64,000 nt of DNA, taken from contig AP025057.1 in assembly GCA_036186865.1 (NCBI GenBank), positions 23,531,366 through 23,595,365 of the forward strand, written 5' to 3'. Source of the DNA: Eustoma russellianum. Lineage: Eukaryota > Streptophyta > Magnoliopsida > Gentianales > Gentianaceae. Below are positions 20,821 through 31,837 of this stretch, in pieces. Both the position numbers and the translations under genes were made by a program. Under the pieces are notes generated by a model that worked only from the letters and a program-made list of their open reading frames with translations, had not been told where the DNA came from and searched no databases. Position 1 is the first letter of the stretch. Each line of letters starts with the position of its first letter.

Positions 20821-23800
20821 TGTAGGATCTGCAAAGCACCGCTAGAAGAGGGGGGATTGAATAGGTGGTGCGGAAAGTGTGGTTTTTAAAATTTGTTTAA
20901 AACTAAACAACTCAACTTCTGAAAAAAGATTCTTTTTCTAGGACCAGTTTTAAAACGTTTTTTAACCAGGTTATGGGTCTCCAAAAATTCTGAAATTTTG
21001 AGAGAACTTAGCCTCAGATGTTATGAGGGTCCCCTAAAAATTTCAAATTAAAATTCAACCTTTAACCCCTTCAAAAATTGTTGATGATCAGATTGCGCGA
21101 ATCTGCCAGAAACGGTAGATGGTTTTGAAAAATTTATTCTTATTTGTGTGTAAGTCCAAATGCTCTGAAAATTTAACCACTAACTCCTTATATACTATAT
21201 TTAAGTGGGTTGAAACAGTTTTGCAAAATTCTTTTTGGAAGTAGGTCAATTACAATCAAAGTCTCAACCTTTGCAAGTCTGAAAATCAGACTGCACTAGT
21301 CTCAGAACTTTTGATGTTTGATCGACTTATACTTATCCAAAAGGGTTGAAACTTGTGCCAAATTTAGCCTAGAACGTGTGGATATGTTTCTGGAAATTTT
21401 CGTGGTTTTTGAAAATCGTTTACTATTTTTACGAACGCCAACAAAAAGAGTAAACTGTGCAGTAATAAAAAGTAAATGCTGAAAGTAAATGGGACCAAGA
21501 ATTTTATACTGGTTTGGTTATAAACAACCTACTCCAGTCTTCAAGGGAACACCTTCCTTGGTTCACACTAATTACACACACGCAATACACCTTACCACAG
21601 GGTTGATAGAGTTACACACTAACTCCAATCCTTTACAAACCTTGTACGATGAATACAATTCGCACGAACACCACCACCTCGCAAGAATGAAGATTGATCA
21701 CACCTTGATCAATCTTTTACAAAGATATGGAATATGTGGTGGTCTATATCAAGCCTATTCAAGATTGAAAAATATGAATACAATAGGCTTTCAAGAAGAA
21801 AGAAAGAAAGAGAATGTAGAAGAAGAAGAGCTAGGCGTTTTTCACTTTGATTTTGCAATGCTTGTGCTTGTCTTGTTTTTGCTCAACTTCTTTCCTTTTA
21901 AGCTTGTTGCAGCCATCCCCTATGTGTCCTCCCCCTCTTGAAAATTATCTTCTAAGTCCTTGGGAGAATGTTAGACATCATTGTGACATGGTCTTGCTTA
22001 CTTGACATCTTCTCATTGGATGATCATTTAAGCTTTGCTTACTTGGCACTTCATGATTGGTTGGATGTTGTCATCATTGATGACTTAGAAAAATCTGAAT
22101 ATATCACTCAAACATGTGCCAATATCAAACATAAAATAATTTCCATAAAGCTCAAGATTGTCACATAAATGTTGCAAGACAAAAATTTCTTCCTTATCAA
22201 GCAAAAATTCGGCCATAATGAGTATATATCATGCTGAATTTTCAGCATGTGATACATGGAGATAAAGTTCAAAATATTACCATTTTTCTTTGATTTTTTC
22301 TTTTTAAAATAAATCTGAATTGATGGTAAATATCCTTGTCACATTGGAAATGAATTTGGACACCTTTATGCCCAAGAATTCGGCCATGACACCTTTCACA
22401 CATGCTGAAAAATTTTCAGCATGTGTGATATATAAAATATCACAATTTATGATTTTGAAAATATTCAAAATGCTTCCATTTCTTCTTCCAATCAATCACA
22501 TAATTCAAGATGATAACATATGTCACATTAAAGCATCAAAATCGGCCATCCATACTTACACATGCTGAAATTTTCAGCATGTGTTATAAGTGAGACAAAG
22601 TTTGAAATCTTACCATTTGTAGCTTCTCTCTTTAATTCACCAACATTGTATGATTGATTCTTGACCAATCAATATGCCAACAAAGCTCCAAATAAGCTCC
22701 ATCTCAGCTGTAGGGGCGTTAGATAGTGTATGTGCATGTGCTGAAATTTATTTTTGCTAACTTTGTATAGTACACATTTAATAATACACAAATGTCATAT
22801 TCCAATCAGCCCTTAATTTAATTTTCTAGAACACTTTAAGATGTATAACATATGTAAAAATTTTCTAGATACGTGTCATATGATGTACCAAAAAACGTTC
22901 CATGTGTTGTGTGCGTAGAAAACCGAATTTTCGATATTTATCGATTACCCGATTTTTCTCTAATTAAATTCCAACTTTTACACATGTTATATATATTATG
23001 TTACACATAATATATATATAATATATACTTTAAATCTCAGCACTTGGCTGGTCTAAAGTGGCGCCATTAACATGTGACAAAATTAAAATTGGAATCTTCA
23101 CATTTTGGCCTTAATGTGGGGTGATTTGTGTGTGCCAACATGGAAAGAATTTTTGGCTGGAAATATCACCATTAGCACGAAATTTTTGATGATTTTTGAG
23201 GTGTAGGGGCTGGCCATCTATTTATGGCAAGTACGTGACACGTTGGCGAAGTTTCGGCATTCGCCCGATACGACAATTTTTGGTTTAGAACCTTTTAACG
23301 TGTCGTATTTAATTTGTCATCACCATGTCTTATATCATATGATATAAGACCTGAATATACTCATAAATATGAGTTAATAATAGTGGTGTGACGTTAACGT
23401 ACGTACGTAAAATATAACGTGTCGATAGTACGTTGGAATACATGTGTATGTGCCCTTTTTCAAAAAATCTGAAAATATGTGTATTATATATGTATATGGC
23501 GTGTATATATTAATGAGGAGAGGAGGAGAAAACTTTCCTTCCTTAGCCTTGTTGCCTTTGTGCCTTTTCCAAGTGTGGCTTCCTTTAATGAACTACTTAG
23601 TTGTATTAACTAAGTACTTCACTTAATGAACTAGTTTAGTTCATTAATGGTGGCACCTGAAAATAGTATAAACAAAACAAATGTTTGCCATATGATGTAA
23701 GATTTAGCGCTTCATGGCTCGTTAGTACAGCAACATTATATATGATCTAAATAAGGTAAGTAATGAACAATGTATCATGCATACATGTCTATCATGCACA

Positions 23801-23918
23801 CGTTTTGTGTACATCATGCATGTTTTACGTCTTTCATTTAAATCCCATATTTTGAAATCATTCAAACCCCTTTTTCTCTACACACCCCCCTTCTAGAGTG
23901 TTTATTACGGACCTAGCA
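20821..23918. repeat. 3.1-kb LTR-like block of another Copia family
   Basis: Starts TGTAGGATC..CTAGAAGAGGGGGGATTGAATAGG in split form, and ends CCCCCCTTCTAGAGTGT..GGACCTAGCA. Both ends look like Sirevirus LTR ends in opposite orientations, so it may be one long LTR with inverted-looking ends or two abutting LTR pieces. The flanking 5-mers (CACCC and TTGCT) differ, so no target duplication is seen. Open frames such as 21489-21941 show no known domain. It contains a triple palindromic repeat (22195-22690). Confidence 0.45.
22195..22690. repeat. Three degenerate ~165-bp tandem units, each with a perfect palindrome
   Basis: Each unit has CGGCCAT followed by a hairpin: CATGCTGAATTTTCAGCATG (22229 on), CATGCTGAAA.TTTTCAGCATG (22401 on) and CATGCTGAAATTTTCAGCATG in split form (22561 on). 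Spacing is about 160-175 bp. Between the palindromes the units are AT-rich and only weakly alike. Confidence 0.8.
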
Positions 23919-25209
23919 TTGCTTGTGTGTGTTTGTGTTTTTGAGATAACGAGCTTTCTTTAATAATTTAGGCTCAATAGAAGAATCTGTTGAATTAAAT
24001 CCTAAACCGGATTTGTCATTTCCTATCATTTGGTTTCCAAGAAATTTGTCAAAATTACTTTTACCATCGATTAGTTTTTGTATGTCTATTCTTAATTTAT
24101 CACATTCTTTCCTAATCTCCATATTTTCTAGAGCTAAGGTTTTGTACACTGTAAGAATGATGTCATGTTCTTTGTAGATCAAAATATTCTTATCATGCAA
24201 GCTCTTATTTTCTAATATGCATTTTTCAAATTCTTTCTTCAAGTGTTTACATTTTAAATTCAGTTTTTCAAAGTCATCTTGCAAATCTCCTATTTCATCT
24301 TGTAAATTAGAAGATTTAGACTTTACCTCAAGCTCATTCTTAATTGCCATGAGACAAGTATGTTGTGCCTTTGGACTTTCAACTACTACAATGAGTCCAA
24401 CATCCTTGACTTCACTTTCCTCTCCTTCCGATTCGAAAAGAAGATCATCCCATGTAGTCACCTCTGCATTTAAAGCTTTCTTCTTTTGAGGAAAAGCTTC
24501 CTTTTCTTGTTTTTGCTGCACCTTCACATGACAATCGGCAATGAAATATCCTTGGATGATTTCTTGAAAAACTTTCTTGTGTGAGCCTTATTTCTTGCGG
24601 CCATTCCTCTAAATTTCCCAACTAGAAGAGCAACTTTCTAATCTGATTCATTGGACTCTACCACCAATCTTTTGTATGATGCATGTGTGGATTGATGGTA
24701 TTCATCCTATTTTCCTCATCAATAAGAATTTTCTAAGTAAGAAGATTACTAGATAGCTCATCAAGTGTAAGAATGTTGAGATTCTTAAATTTGGTGATGA
24801 CGGTGACTTTTGGTGTCCATTCCCTTGGCAAAGAGTTGAGGAGCTTCGAGACAAGATCTTCATTTGAGATTTTCTTGTCAACCGTAGAGAGTTGATTCAA
24901 TATTCGAGTGAATTGGTCGATTTTCTCCTCAATATTTTCATCCCTCTTCGTCCCAAACATTTTATACTCCTTCATGAGCGTAAGACTTTTGGCCATTCTT
25001 ACTTGCCCAGTCCCTTCATGTATCATTTCTAGTCTTTTCCATAATTCATGGGTTGTTTCAAGACCTTGAATTCTTATGAGCTCAGTGGTGGTTAGAGCAC
25101 TTGAAAGAATATCGAATGCTTTTCCATTTATGGCGAAGTTTATCTTCTCTTCGTTAGTATAATCATCCTCATCTTTGAACATTGATTCTCCTTTTGAGTT
25201 GCTGATCAT
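23919..25209 (-). pseudogene. Sirevirus gag (broken)
   Basis: ATG at 25209 opens the UBN2-type region (MISNSKGESMF, INGKAFDILSSALTTTELIRIQG, WKRLEMIHEGTGQVRMAK, LNSLPREWTPKVTVI) to about 24733. After a damaged stretch a second frame (24527-23919) has KKALNAEVTTWDDLLFESEG, then a long coiled coil (LQDEIGDLQDDFEKLNLKCK). These match the gag at 46997-48374. The region ends at 23918, where the LTR-like block begins. The first zinc knuckle is degraded (ADCHVK near 24530) and the second is missing. Confidence 0.75.
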
Positions 25210-25446
25210 AGAAACATCAATTTCTTTGAGAATAGATCACCATATATCAAATCTGCAACATTTCAAATGATTTATGACTCGAAACTTCCACAAAAAATAA
25301 TTTCGGGCATCAAACATAGGTGCTTTAGTGTTTGAGGCTGAGCATAGTGCAGTTGGCTTGGAAGCTGATGTGTAGGGTGCAGAGGTTGTCATTTACATGA
25401 TCTTTAAGCTTGATACTTGTAAAAATTGGCCAATCAATTAAGGTTA

Positions 25447-25460
25447 GGCTCTGATACCAA
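25447..25460 (-). promoter_or_regulatory. Primer binding site (initiator tRNA-Met)
   Basis: On the minus strand TTGGTATCAGAGCC, complementary to the 3' end of plant initiator methionine tRNA, lies one base inside the 5' LTR end. It primes minus-strand DNA synthesis in Copia elements. Confidence 0.85.
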
Positions 25461-25461
25461 T

Positions 25462-26611
25462 CATTATGTCCATGACAATCACTCTAAAAGGGGTGAATAG
25501 AGTTTTTTCTTGCACAAAGCAACTTTGTGCAACTACAACAACTTCAGCTCCAAGCAAGAACACCTTCTTGCTACCTCACATTTTTAGCAAATTTCTCTCA
25601 AAGAACTTTCTCATAGTGGGTTTAAGGAAGTAGTGGGGTTTACACTTTCTCACTAGTCTAAACAAAAGCAAGAGTTCAAATATTTATGGTTTCTCTCGTG
25701 TTAGGCTTGCAATCTCTCAATTTACAACAATGAATGACAAATAATAGCTTAACTAACTTCAAAAAGTTTTAAACAAATGAGAGAAATTTACAACAATGAA
25801 GAATGAAGTTTGAAGATGGTTAAAGTGTATATATGCCTTATCTAAGCTTCTTCTATTTATAGGAGGTGTCATCCATGTTTTTGGAGCCCCATCATGTCTT
25901 CAAGTCAATCTCAAGTCTTCACAATTTGAAAATAGCATTTAGCCACTCTGTGGATTGATTTGATCCTCCAAAGCCACCCTAGAGAATATTAGACATGGAT
26001 ATAATAGTCAAGGAAGCATGTTTAATGTTAGGGAAAAGTTCACAAGAAAATTGATCAAGATTAGAAAGAGAAAACACCATTAATCTCTCTTGGATTTTGT
26101 CCCAACGGTCCTAAAAATTTGAATTCTGGATCACATCGATCGATCGATGTGCCTGCATTAGGAGATCAATGTCCTCCAGCGAGATTTCAGTTTTAAACCT
26201 GCGATACGTCGATCGATCAATGTCTCTTCTTGAGAGACTGATATGACATCCATTGATCAATGTCTCCCAATTTGAGAGATTGATGTTGGACAAAAAGGTT
26301 CCAACTTTGAACCTTCAGTACATCGATCGATCAATGTCTCTCCCTTAGAGACTGATCTCACATCGATCGGTCGATGTCTCCTAGTTTGAGAGATCGATTT
26401 TGGGCAGAAAGGTTCCAACCTTGATCTTTTCCAAAATAGATCGATCGATGTCTCTCCTTAACAGACTGATGTATACATCGATCGATCTATGTGAGAGATT
26501 GATGTCTCACAGTGTGTTTTTCTTATTTTGCTTCAAATTCCAAGAGTGAATTTCCTTTTTAACTCTTTCAAAACATCTTTTCACATCATCAAAACATTTT
26601 ATATCCTAGCA
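25462..26611 (-). repeat. 5' LTR of the minus-strand Sirevirus
   Basis: On the minus strand it starts TGCTAGGATATAAAATG (26611) and ends GTCATGGACATAATG (25462), where the usual CA has become TG. The primer site follows directly. It contains the CGATCGATCG array near its start. The inverted copy at 19908-20820 supports its extent. Confidence 0.75.
26125..26515 (-). repeat. CGATCGATCG palindrome array in the LTR
   Basis: At least seven copies of CATCGATCGATCGATGT variants separated by GAGAGACTGATG or TTTGAGAGATTGATG spacers and GGTTCCAACCTTGA-like spacers. The core is self-complementary. It lies close to the LTR start, the same relative place as the GGCGC array in the other Sirevirus LTRs. 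Confidence 0.85.
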
Positions 26612-27330
26612 ACTCCAAGGCATCTGGATACTTTTTGGTGCATTTTATTGTCACTTAAATAATAAGAAAAAATATAATGGATTGACAACACATATAAATA
26701 TAGTTATGTATTATTGATTTATGAAGTTAAAGTTTTTAGTTAATAAAACTGAATCCATGATTGTTGATTGTATCAACTTAAGTTTTAATTTAAATCATAT
26801 TTTATTACAGTCATTTGTTCTCTGAAAAAGAAAAGCATGAATTTTAGTCTAATCTTAGCGTACAATGCTAGATGAATTGTGTATTCCATTGCTGAAATTA
26901 GCTAAATCCCATTATGTTACAATGTGAACAACTAAATTGTTAGTTGCAAGTCAATCTGACATTCACCAATAGAAAACAACATGGAATTTGAAAATATAGT
27001 TTTTTAATAAAAAATAAAACTGATCAAACTTGAATTTCTCACTAAAGTAGTAATGGAAATGTGACATGAACACTTTTACTATCTTTCACCTCGTAATAAA
27101 ATATTAATGTCGGAAGCTTTTTATTAGTATTTGTTAAATTCTTTCTCTAACACACTAGTATACTATATCCATATTATTGTGTCATCTATATAGGTATATA
27201 TAGACACAATAGTCTCATTGGACGCAAACTCTCTATCATTTATGATGGAGATATTGTTTGCCTGCTTATCGCCCTCACCAGACCCTAGCGATGACTTTTA
27301 CTGTTGTTGGAACATACTGTTTATGTGTTG
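26612..27330. other. Host-like segment, left copy of the duplication (part 3), with RTE tail
   Basis: Bases 26612-27060 match 59364-59835, with shared AATATAATGGATTGA, TTGATTGTATCAACTTAAGT and TGAATTTCTCACTAAAGTAG. From about 27100 to 27325 it holds the RTE 3' UTR ending in TTGTTG. The right copy has RTE reverse transcriptase at the same point, so the left copy lost that part. No gene is seen. Confidence 0.75.
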
Positions 27331-27488
27331 TTGTACAATGAGTATCATAGAAAAGCAGTAGGTTGAGAATGATATAATTAAAAATGTTAATATTGTTTTA
27401 AACCACTGAGCAAAATAAAAGAATGAAGCTCTTATAGTTTTCAATACGCGTCTCATGATAAACCGCTCAGCAAAATTGCCGGACCAAT

Positions 27489-28132
27489 TTATAGCAATAT
27501 GTAGGTATGTATATTTACTTCCTCAGCTATGTAGTAAGTAGGGTTCAGAGGATATATATATATATCCGCTGGAAACAGTGAACAGTACTGTGCCAAATGA
27601 TACGCAGCTATATTTGCTTCCCTATGAATGTGTGTGATTGAACTGCCTGTAAGAGAAAGAAAAAGATGCAAGCAATTAAAGTCCTCCATGTAACAGTCAA
27701 GCATGGCGTGTGTGGGCTGAGCAACCAGCAAGCAATCTGATTCAACTAGGATTCTATGGTGATAAGAGCCAAAATATATAAGGCTATAGAGAGCAGGCTG
27801 GAGTTCTGAGCGCACGGGTGGTAAGCATAGGAGCGATTAAAGTCCTCTGTGTAACAGTCAAGCATGGCGCGTGTGGGCTGAGCAACCAGCAAGCAATCTG
27901 ATTCAACTAGGATCCTATGGTGATGAGAGCCAAAATACATAAGGCTATAGCGAGCAAGCTGGAGTTCTGCGCGCACAGGTGGTAAGCATGGGAGAGCAAA
28001 CGCAATGGCTTCAACCATTTGTCCTTGCGAATCACGAAGAATAGCTCTCGCAGCTGCCGAGTGCTTACCTGCTGAAGCGTCAACATTAAGCTTGAGTTTG
28101 CCCGAGGGAGGTAGTAGCCACTTTACAATCAT
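27489..28132 (-). pseudogene. L1 ORF2 RNase H (RVT_3) end, partly duplicated
   Basis: From 28132: IVKWLLPPSGKLKLNVDASA, ILRDSQGQMVEAIAFAL, RAELQLARYSLMYFGSHHH, then ILVESDCLLVAQPT, the RVT_3 RNase H domain. A second copy of the ELQ..LVESDCLLVAQPT part follows in another frame, ending IHREANIAAYHLAQYC. The repeat is a 161-bp tandem duplication, which shifts the frame. RNase H is the last domain of plant L1 ORF2. Confidence 0.85.
27675..27996. repeat. 161-bp tandem duplication within LINE RNase H
   Basis: Units starting at ATTAAAGTCCTC (27675 and 27836) match over their length with scattered substitutions (CCATG/CTGTG, GCGTGTG/GCGCGTG, GATTCTATGG/GATCCTATGG). Period 161 bp, not a multiple of three. 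Confidence 0.9.
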
Positions 28133-28146
28133 AGGCTTGGAAGTAT

Positions 28147-29395
28147 TTAATACGGAGAAAAGCCACTCTCAATTAAAAAGGGAATGTTCTCCGCCAGCTT
28201 CTTGCCAGATAGAGATGCAGCCCATGTGTAACAATGCTGGCGCACCATTGCAAATATATTTCTAGAAGCAAGATCGGTGTCACCAAAAGTTATATTTGTG
28301 TACACCCTCCAAAAGGCCCAGCAAACTAAAGAGGGTGCCACAATTCGGAACTGACCAGGGAGTGATCGACTAGTGGAACTCAACCACCATTGCAATAGAT
28401 ACGGCCGAATATGTTAGGCCAGCGGCAGGGGAACATTCAAAATAAAAGCAATGCAAGACCATATGGGCGTAATATGGTCACACTGTAGGAATATATGCGA
28501 GACAGTAGCGGATGATCTCTGACAAAAAGGGCACATGGATGGACATACCTGAAAGAATCGGACTAGATGATCTTGGATAGGCAGAGCACCAGGAAACAAC
28601 TTCTGCATAAATATACTAACTGTATTGGATAGTGAATGCCACCAAATGTATTATGTGACAACAAAGTTGGTCTTTTTTCACGAGCATCATCATAGGACTG
28701 ACGAATCGAGAATAATCCTGATGAACTTGAAGCCCACATCATAGGTTCAGTAAGGCTGGTATGAGCCATACAAAATGACTGTATGGAACATATGCGCTTC
28801 CATGTTGGAGAGTCATAAATTCTAGGTGTAAAGTCATGTATGCGTTCATATCTTTCACGCATGTGCCTAGCCCATAACGAATTACTATGATGGTAATTCC
28901 ACCAAATGTTACAATCATAAGCTTGTTGAAGCGCAAATAGATTTCGGATTCCAACTTCACCCTCTGTACGGGACTACACATCTTTGTCCAAGAAGTCCAA
29001 TGATATCGACCTCACCAAAAGAATAATTCCATTTTACGATGTATTTCATGAATGACACTACTTGGCAACCTTGCAGCCGCCATTATGTTTAGTGGCAGAG
29101 AGGCCAAAACCGCCCTCAATGGAACCAACCTTCCACCTGGAGATAAAACCTGACTAGCCCACCCTTCTAACTTAGAGTCGAAATGATTTAGGAGAGGCTA
29201 ACAATAGCGCGCCCGGTTTATTCCCCTATACAGATATGATCCAAGATATTTGAGTGGCAATGATGTTGTCTGCATTTCCAAAATTTGACCAATGACCACA
29301 CGTCGCTGAGAGGATAGACAGGTGCTAGTAAAAAACTGGCTTTTACTATAATTCACAAGCTGACCTGATGGACACTGATATGATCGTAAGAAGTC
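28147..29395 (-). pseudogene. L1 ORF2 zf-RVT and downstream region (broken)
   Basis: Frames at 28981-28739 and 28862-28563 carry WASSSSGLFSIRQSYDDAR, the segment before zf-RVT. The frame at 28608-28414 carries CPSMCPFCQRSSATVSHIFL followed by QCDHITPIW, a zf-RVT zinc-binding signature (C..C, H, C). From 28395 to 28147 comes the tail (AFWRVYTNITFGDTD). The stretch from 28981 to 29395 is the degraded RT thumb and connection region. Several stops. Confidence 0.7.
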
Positions 29396-30505
29396 CTAAA
29401 ATTGCCGCAAGTTGTGTGTTGAACCATTAAGGAAAACGAACAGATCATCTTCATATGGCAGATGGGAGACCGCACTCACACGTCCCATATTAAACCCACA
29501 AAGGACTCCAATATCGAGCAGGCACTTAAGACCCTGGCTAAACCCTTCCGAGCATAAAATAAATAGCAAAGGCGACAAAGGATCTCCTTGCTTCACCCCT
29601 CGTGAAGGAGAGAAATAACTGAAAACTCATCCATTTAAAGAGACCGACAGTTTGAAAATGTTAGAGTATTCATAATGAGACGAATGAAAAAAGAAGAGAA
29701 GCCGAACTTCTACAACAGATGGTGGAGGTAATGCCAATTCACCCTATCAAAGGCCTTGGCCATATCTAGCTTTATCAATACATGACCACCTCGGGTTTCT
29801 TTATTCAGAAAATGTATCATCTCATTTGCCATGAGCACATGCTCACTTATATCATGGCCCTTTAGAAAACCAATTTGCTCAGCTGAAATTAAATTAGGCA
29901 AAATAGCCGACAATCGAGTAGCAATCAGCCTTGTTATCACTTTGCTGACAAAGTTCGTAAGACATATAGGCCTAAAGTCCGCAAATGTCTGAGGGTGAGA
30001 GATTTTGGGTATCAAAGTAATAATAGACGAAAGCATACTCAATGGCGCTGGAATACCCAAGAAAAAATCTTGCACCGCACATAGGAGATCCATCTTCAAG
30101 ATGTCCCAACAGGTACGGAAAAATATCCATTATATCCATTTGGCCCCGCTGCACTATTCGGACTCAAACTCTAAACTGCTTGTTTGACCTCCTCCAACTG
30201 TGGAATGCATAATAAGCTGTCATTATCATATGAGGAAACAAGGGTGAATTTGCCTGGGCCTTGGAGAATGCTGCGCGATTTACCTCAGTAGGAGAAGCTT
30301 CAAAAGCTGCCTCATGACGCAAAAACTCCTGCTCTGCCTCTTTTGATCTATCAAAAATATTGCCACAGACTGCTGTATTCCAATGGCGAAGATCTTTCTT
30401 AAGCCTTTGCAGCTTATTATATAGACCCTGCATACCTCCTACTATTGGATACTCCTGCCACTTTGAAGCTACATAAGCATGAAAATCCGAATGATTTGAC
30501 CACAT
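29396..30505 (-). pseudogene. L1 ORF2 reverse transcriptase (broken)
   Basis: Three frames in order: 30505-30164, linker before RT (LQRLKKDLRHWNTAVCGNIF); 30099-29710, RT fingers and palm (SSIITLIPKISHPQTFADFR, PICLTNFVSKVITRLIATRL, LIKLDMAKAFDRVNW); 29596-29396, KQGDPLSPLLFILCSEGFS and PYEDDLFVF. The catalytic box reads YEDD where L1 usually has YADD. Frameshifts separate the pieces, so it is inactive. Confidence 0.85.
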
Positions 30506-30557
30506 ATTAAAAAAATGAAATGGTGAGGGAGGCTTCTAGAGACTTAAATGACAACGA

Positions 30558-31164
30558 TGTCAAAATCCGTATCAAAATAAAAACTAATGATCAATTTGAT
30601 CAGAGTGTAATGATCAAGGAACAATTGCATAAAAGAAATTCAAACTATGCGGAAGAGCGCTATGGCGCCAAAGTAACGACCTCACCTTGAGGAAGAGGAA
30701 AAGAAAATTCAGAAAATTTTATTCCGCTTAGTGCTTGATTGTACAACCAATACATGTATTTATACTAATCCAAAGATCTATCTGGAAACCGAAAATGACA
30801 CGTGAGAAATGAGCTGGCTCGCTATTGCAGCAGTAGCTTCTGCAGCACAGTGCCCAGGCACGCTGTCGTATGTCATCCGTGCCAGCTTCATAAGGTCCTG
30901 CGCACCAAGCTGCCAAGCATATCACCCGTGCCATACGTGCCAAGACTCAAGTTTCGTCCCCCTAGCCAGACATGCCATCCGTGCCGTACGTGCCAAGACT
31001 TAAGTTTCATGCTGCCATCCGTACCAAGACTCAAGCACCGTGCCAACCATACGTGTCAACCATAGACCATGACTAGCCATCAACCAATATCTTCAGACTA
31101 TGTCACAAACTACTTCTTCTTGTCATTTCCTTTACCTTGCAACACTACATCTGTATCTTTAGCA
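30558..31164 (-). repeat. Solo LTR with perfect 5-bp target duplication
   Basis: Plus-strand ends are TGTCAAAATCCGTATC and CTGTATCTTTAGCA. The five bases before (30553-30557) and after (31165-31169) are both AACGA. Read on the minus strand it starts TGCTAAAGATACAG. It has a TATAAATACATG promoter element (about 30755-30766), a downstream AATAAAATTTTC, and ends GATACGGATTTTGACA. No internal region or partner LTR is present, so it is a solo LTR left by recombination. It interrupts LINE ORF2 between endonuclease and RT. The element family is not otherwise in the window. Confidence 0.85.
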
Positions 31165-31169
31165 AACGA

Positions 31170-31837
31170 AGCAGAAGTGGGTAATGATCTGAAGAGACTC
31201 GAGATAAATGGTTGACCTCAACATCCGAAAATAAATTAAGAAAGGCTATGTTGCCTAACAATCGATCCAATCGTCACTGAACTCGATTTGCTCCACTCCT
31301 TCTGGCCCATGTAAACCGATGTCCTGAAGTGGTACTTCCTACAAATGGCACTGTTGGACAGAATCATCAAAATTCAATAAAGATCGCAAAGATGGTAAAG
31401 TACGCCCTTGATGCTCATCCAGCTGCAGAAAAGTGTTGAAGTCTTCTCCTACAATCCAAGGATCCAAAATGCGGTTATAATGTGATAACAAAGTGTCCCA
31501 AAGAAGCTTCTTGTCATGAACAGTATGCTTTCCGTAAACCACAGTCCATGCCATAGTTTGTTGAAGTGGCAGCCATGTGAAACGGAATAATGAGGCTTGT
31601 ATGCCATGATCAATACTTAAAAACTGAATGCTGGACACCTGCCAGAAAATCCATATATTACTGCAACAAGCTACTAAAGCATGTCAAAAACGCAGCTTCA
31701 GACGATAAATTCAGCTTACTATCTCGCTGCTTTGGCTCAATCAAGACTAATATATCAACTCGATGTTCATGCAACAAAACTAACAAACGATTAAGCGAGG
31801 TGCGCTATCCGCCGACGTTCCAAATTATGGACTTCAT
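31170..31837 (-). pseudogene. L1 ORF2 endonuclease (broken)
   Basis: The ATG at 31837 opens MKSIIWNVGG, the start of the APE-type endonuclease. Then, across stops, come VDILVLIEPKQR and, in the frame 31638-31339, TMAWTVVYGKHTVHDKKLLW, ILDPWIVGEDFNTFLQLDEH (GDFN-like core) and, later, SRVSSDHYPLLL in a degraded frame. It nicks target DNA for reverse transcription in L1. The start overlaps the ORF1 stop as ATGA. Confidence 0.75.

Larger units (their letters stand above)
16303..26611 (-). mobile_element. Decayed, rearranged Sirevirus-type Copia element
   Basis: On the minus strand the order is 5' LTR (25462-26611), primer site, gag (about 23919-25209), pol (17117-19860), a repeat array, an extra ORF and a remnant 3' LTR end (16303-16345). 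The outer ends are TG..CA, flanked by ACTCA (16298-16302) and ACTCC (26612-26616). The paralogous empty site at 59364-59368 reads ACTCC once. The interior is disrupted between gag and pol by an inverted LTR piece (19908-20820) and a separate LTR-like block (20821-23918). Gag carries UBN2-like and charged coiled-coil parts related to the element at 45453. All coding parts are broken. Confidence 0.75.

Noticed and set aside
21489..21941. 150-codon ORF in the LTR-like block, hydrophobic near its end
   Set aside because: No domain recognised and the block has LTR character; a chance frame is the simplest reading.
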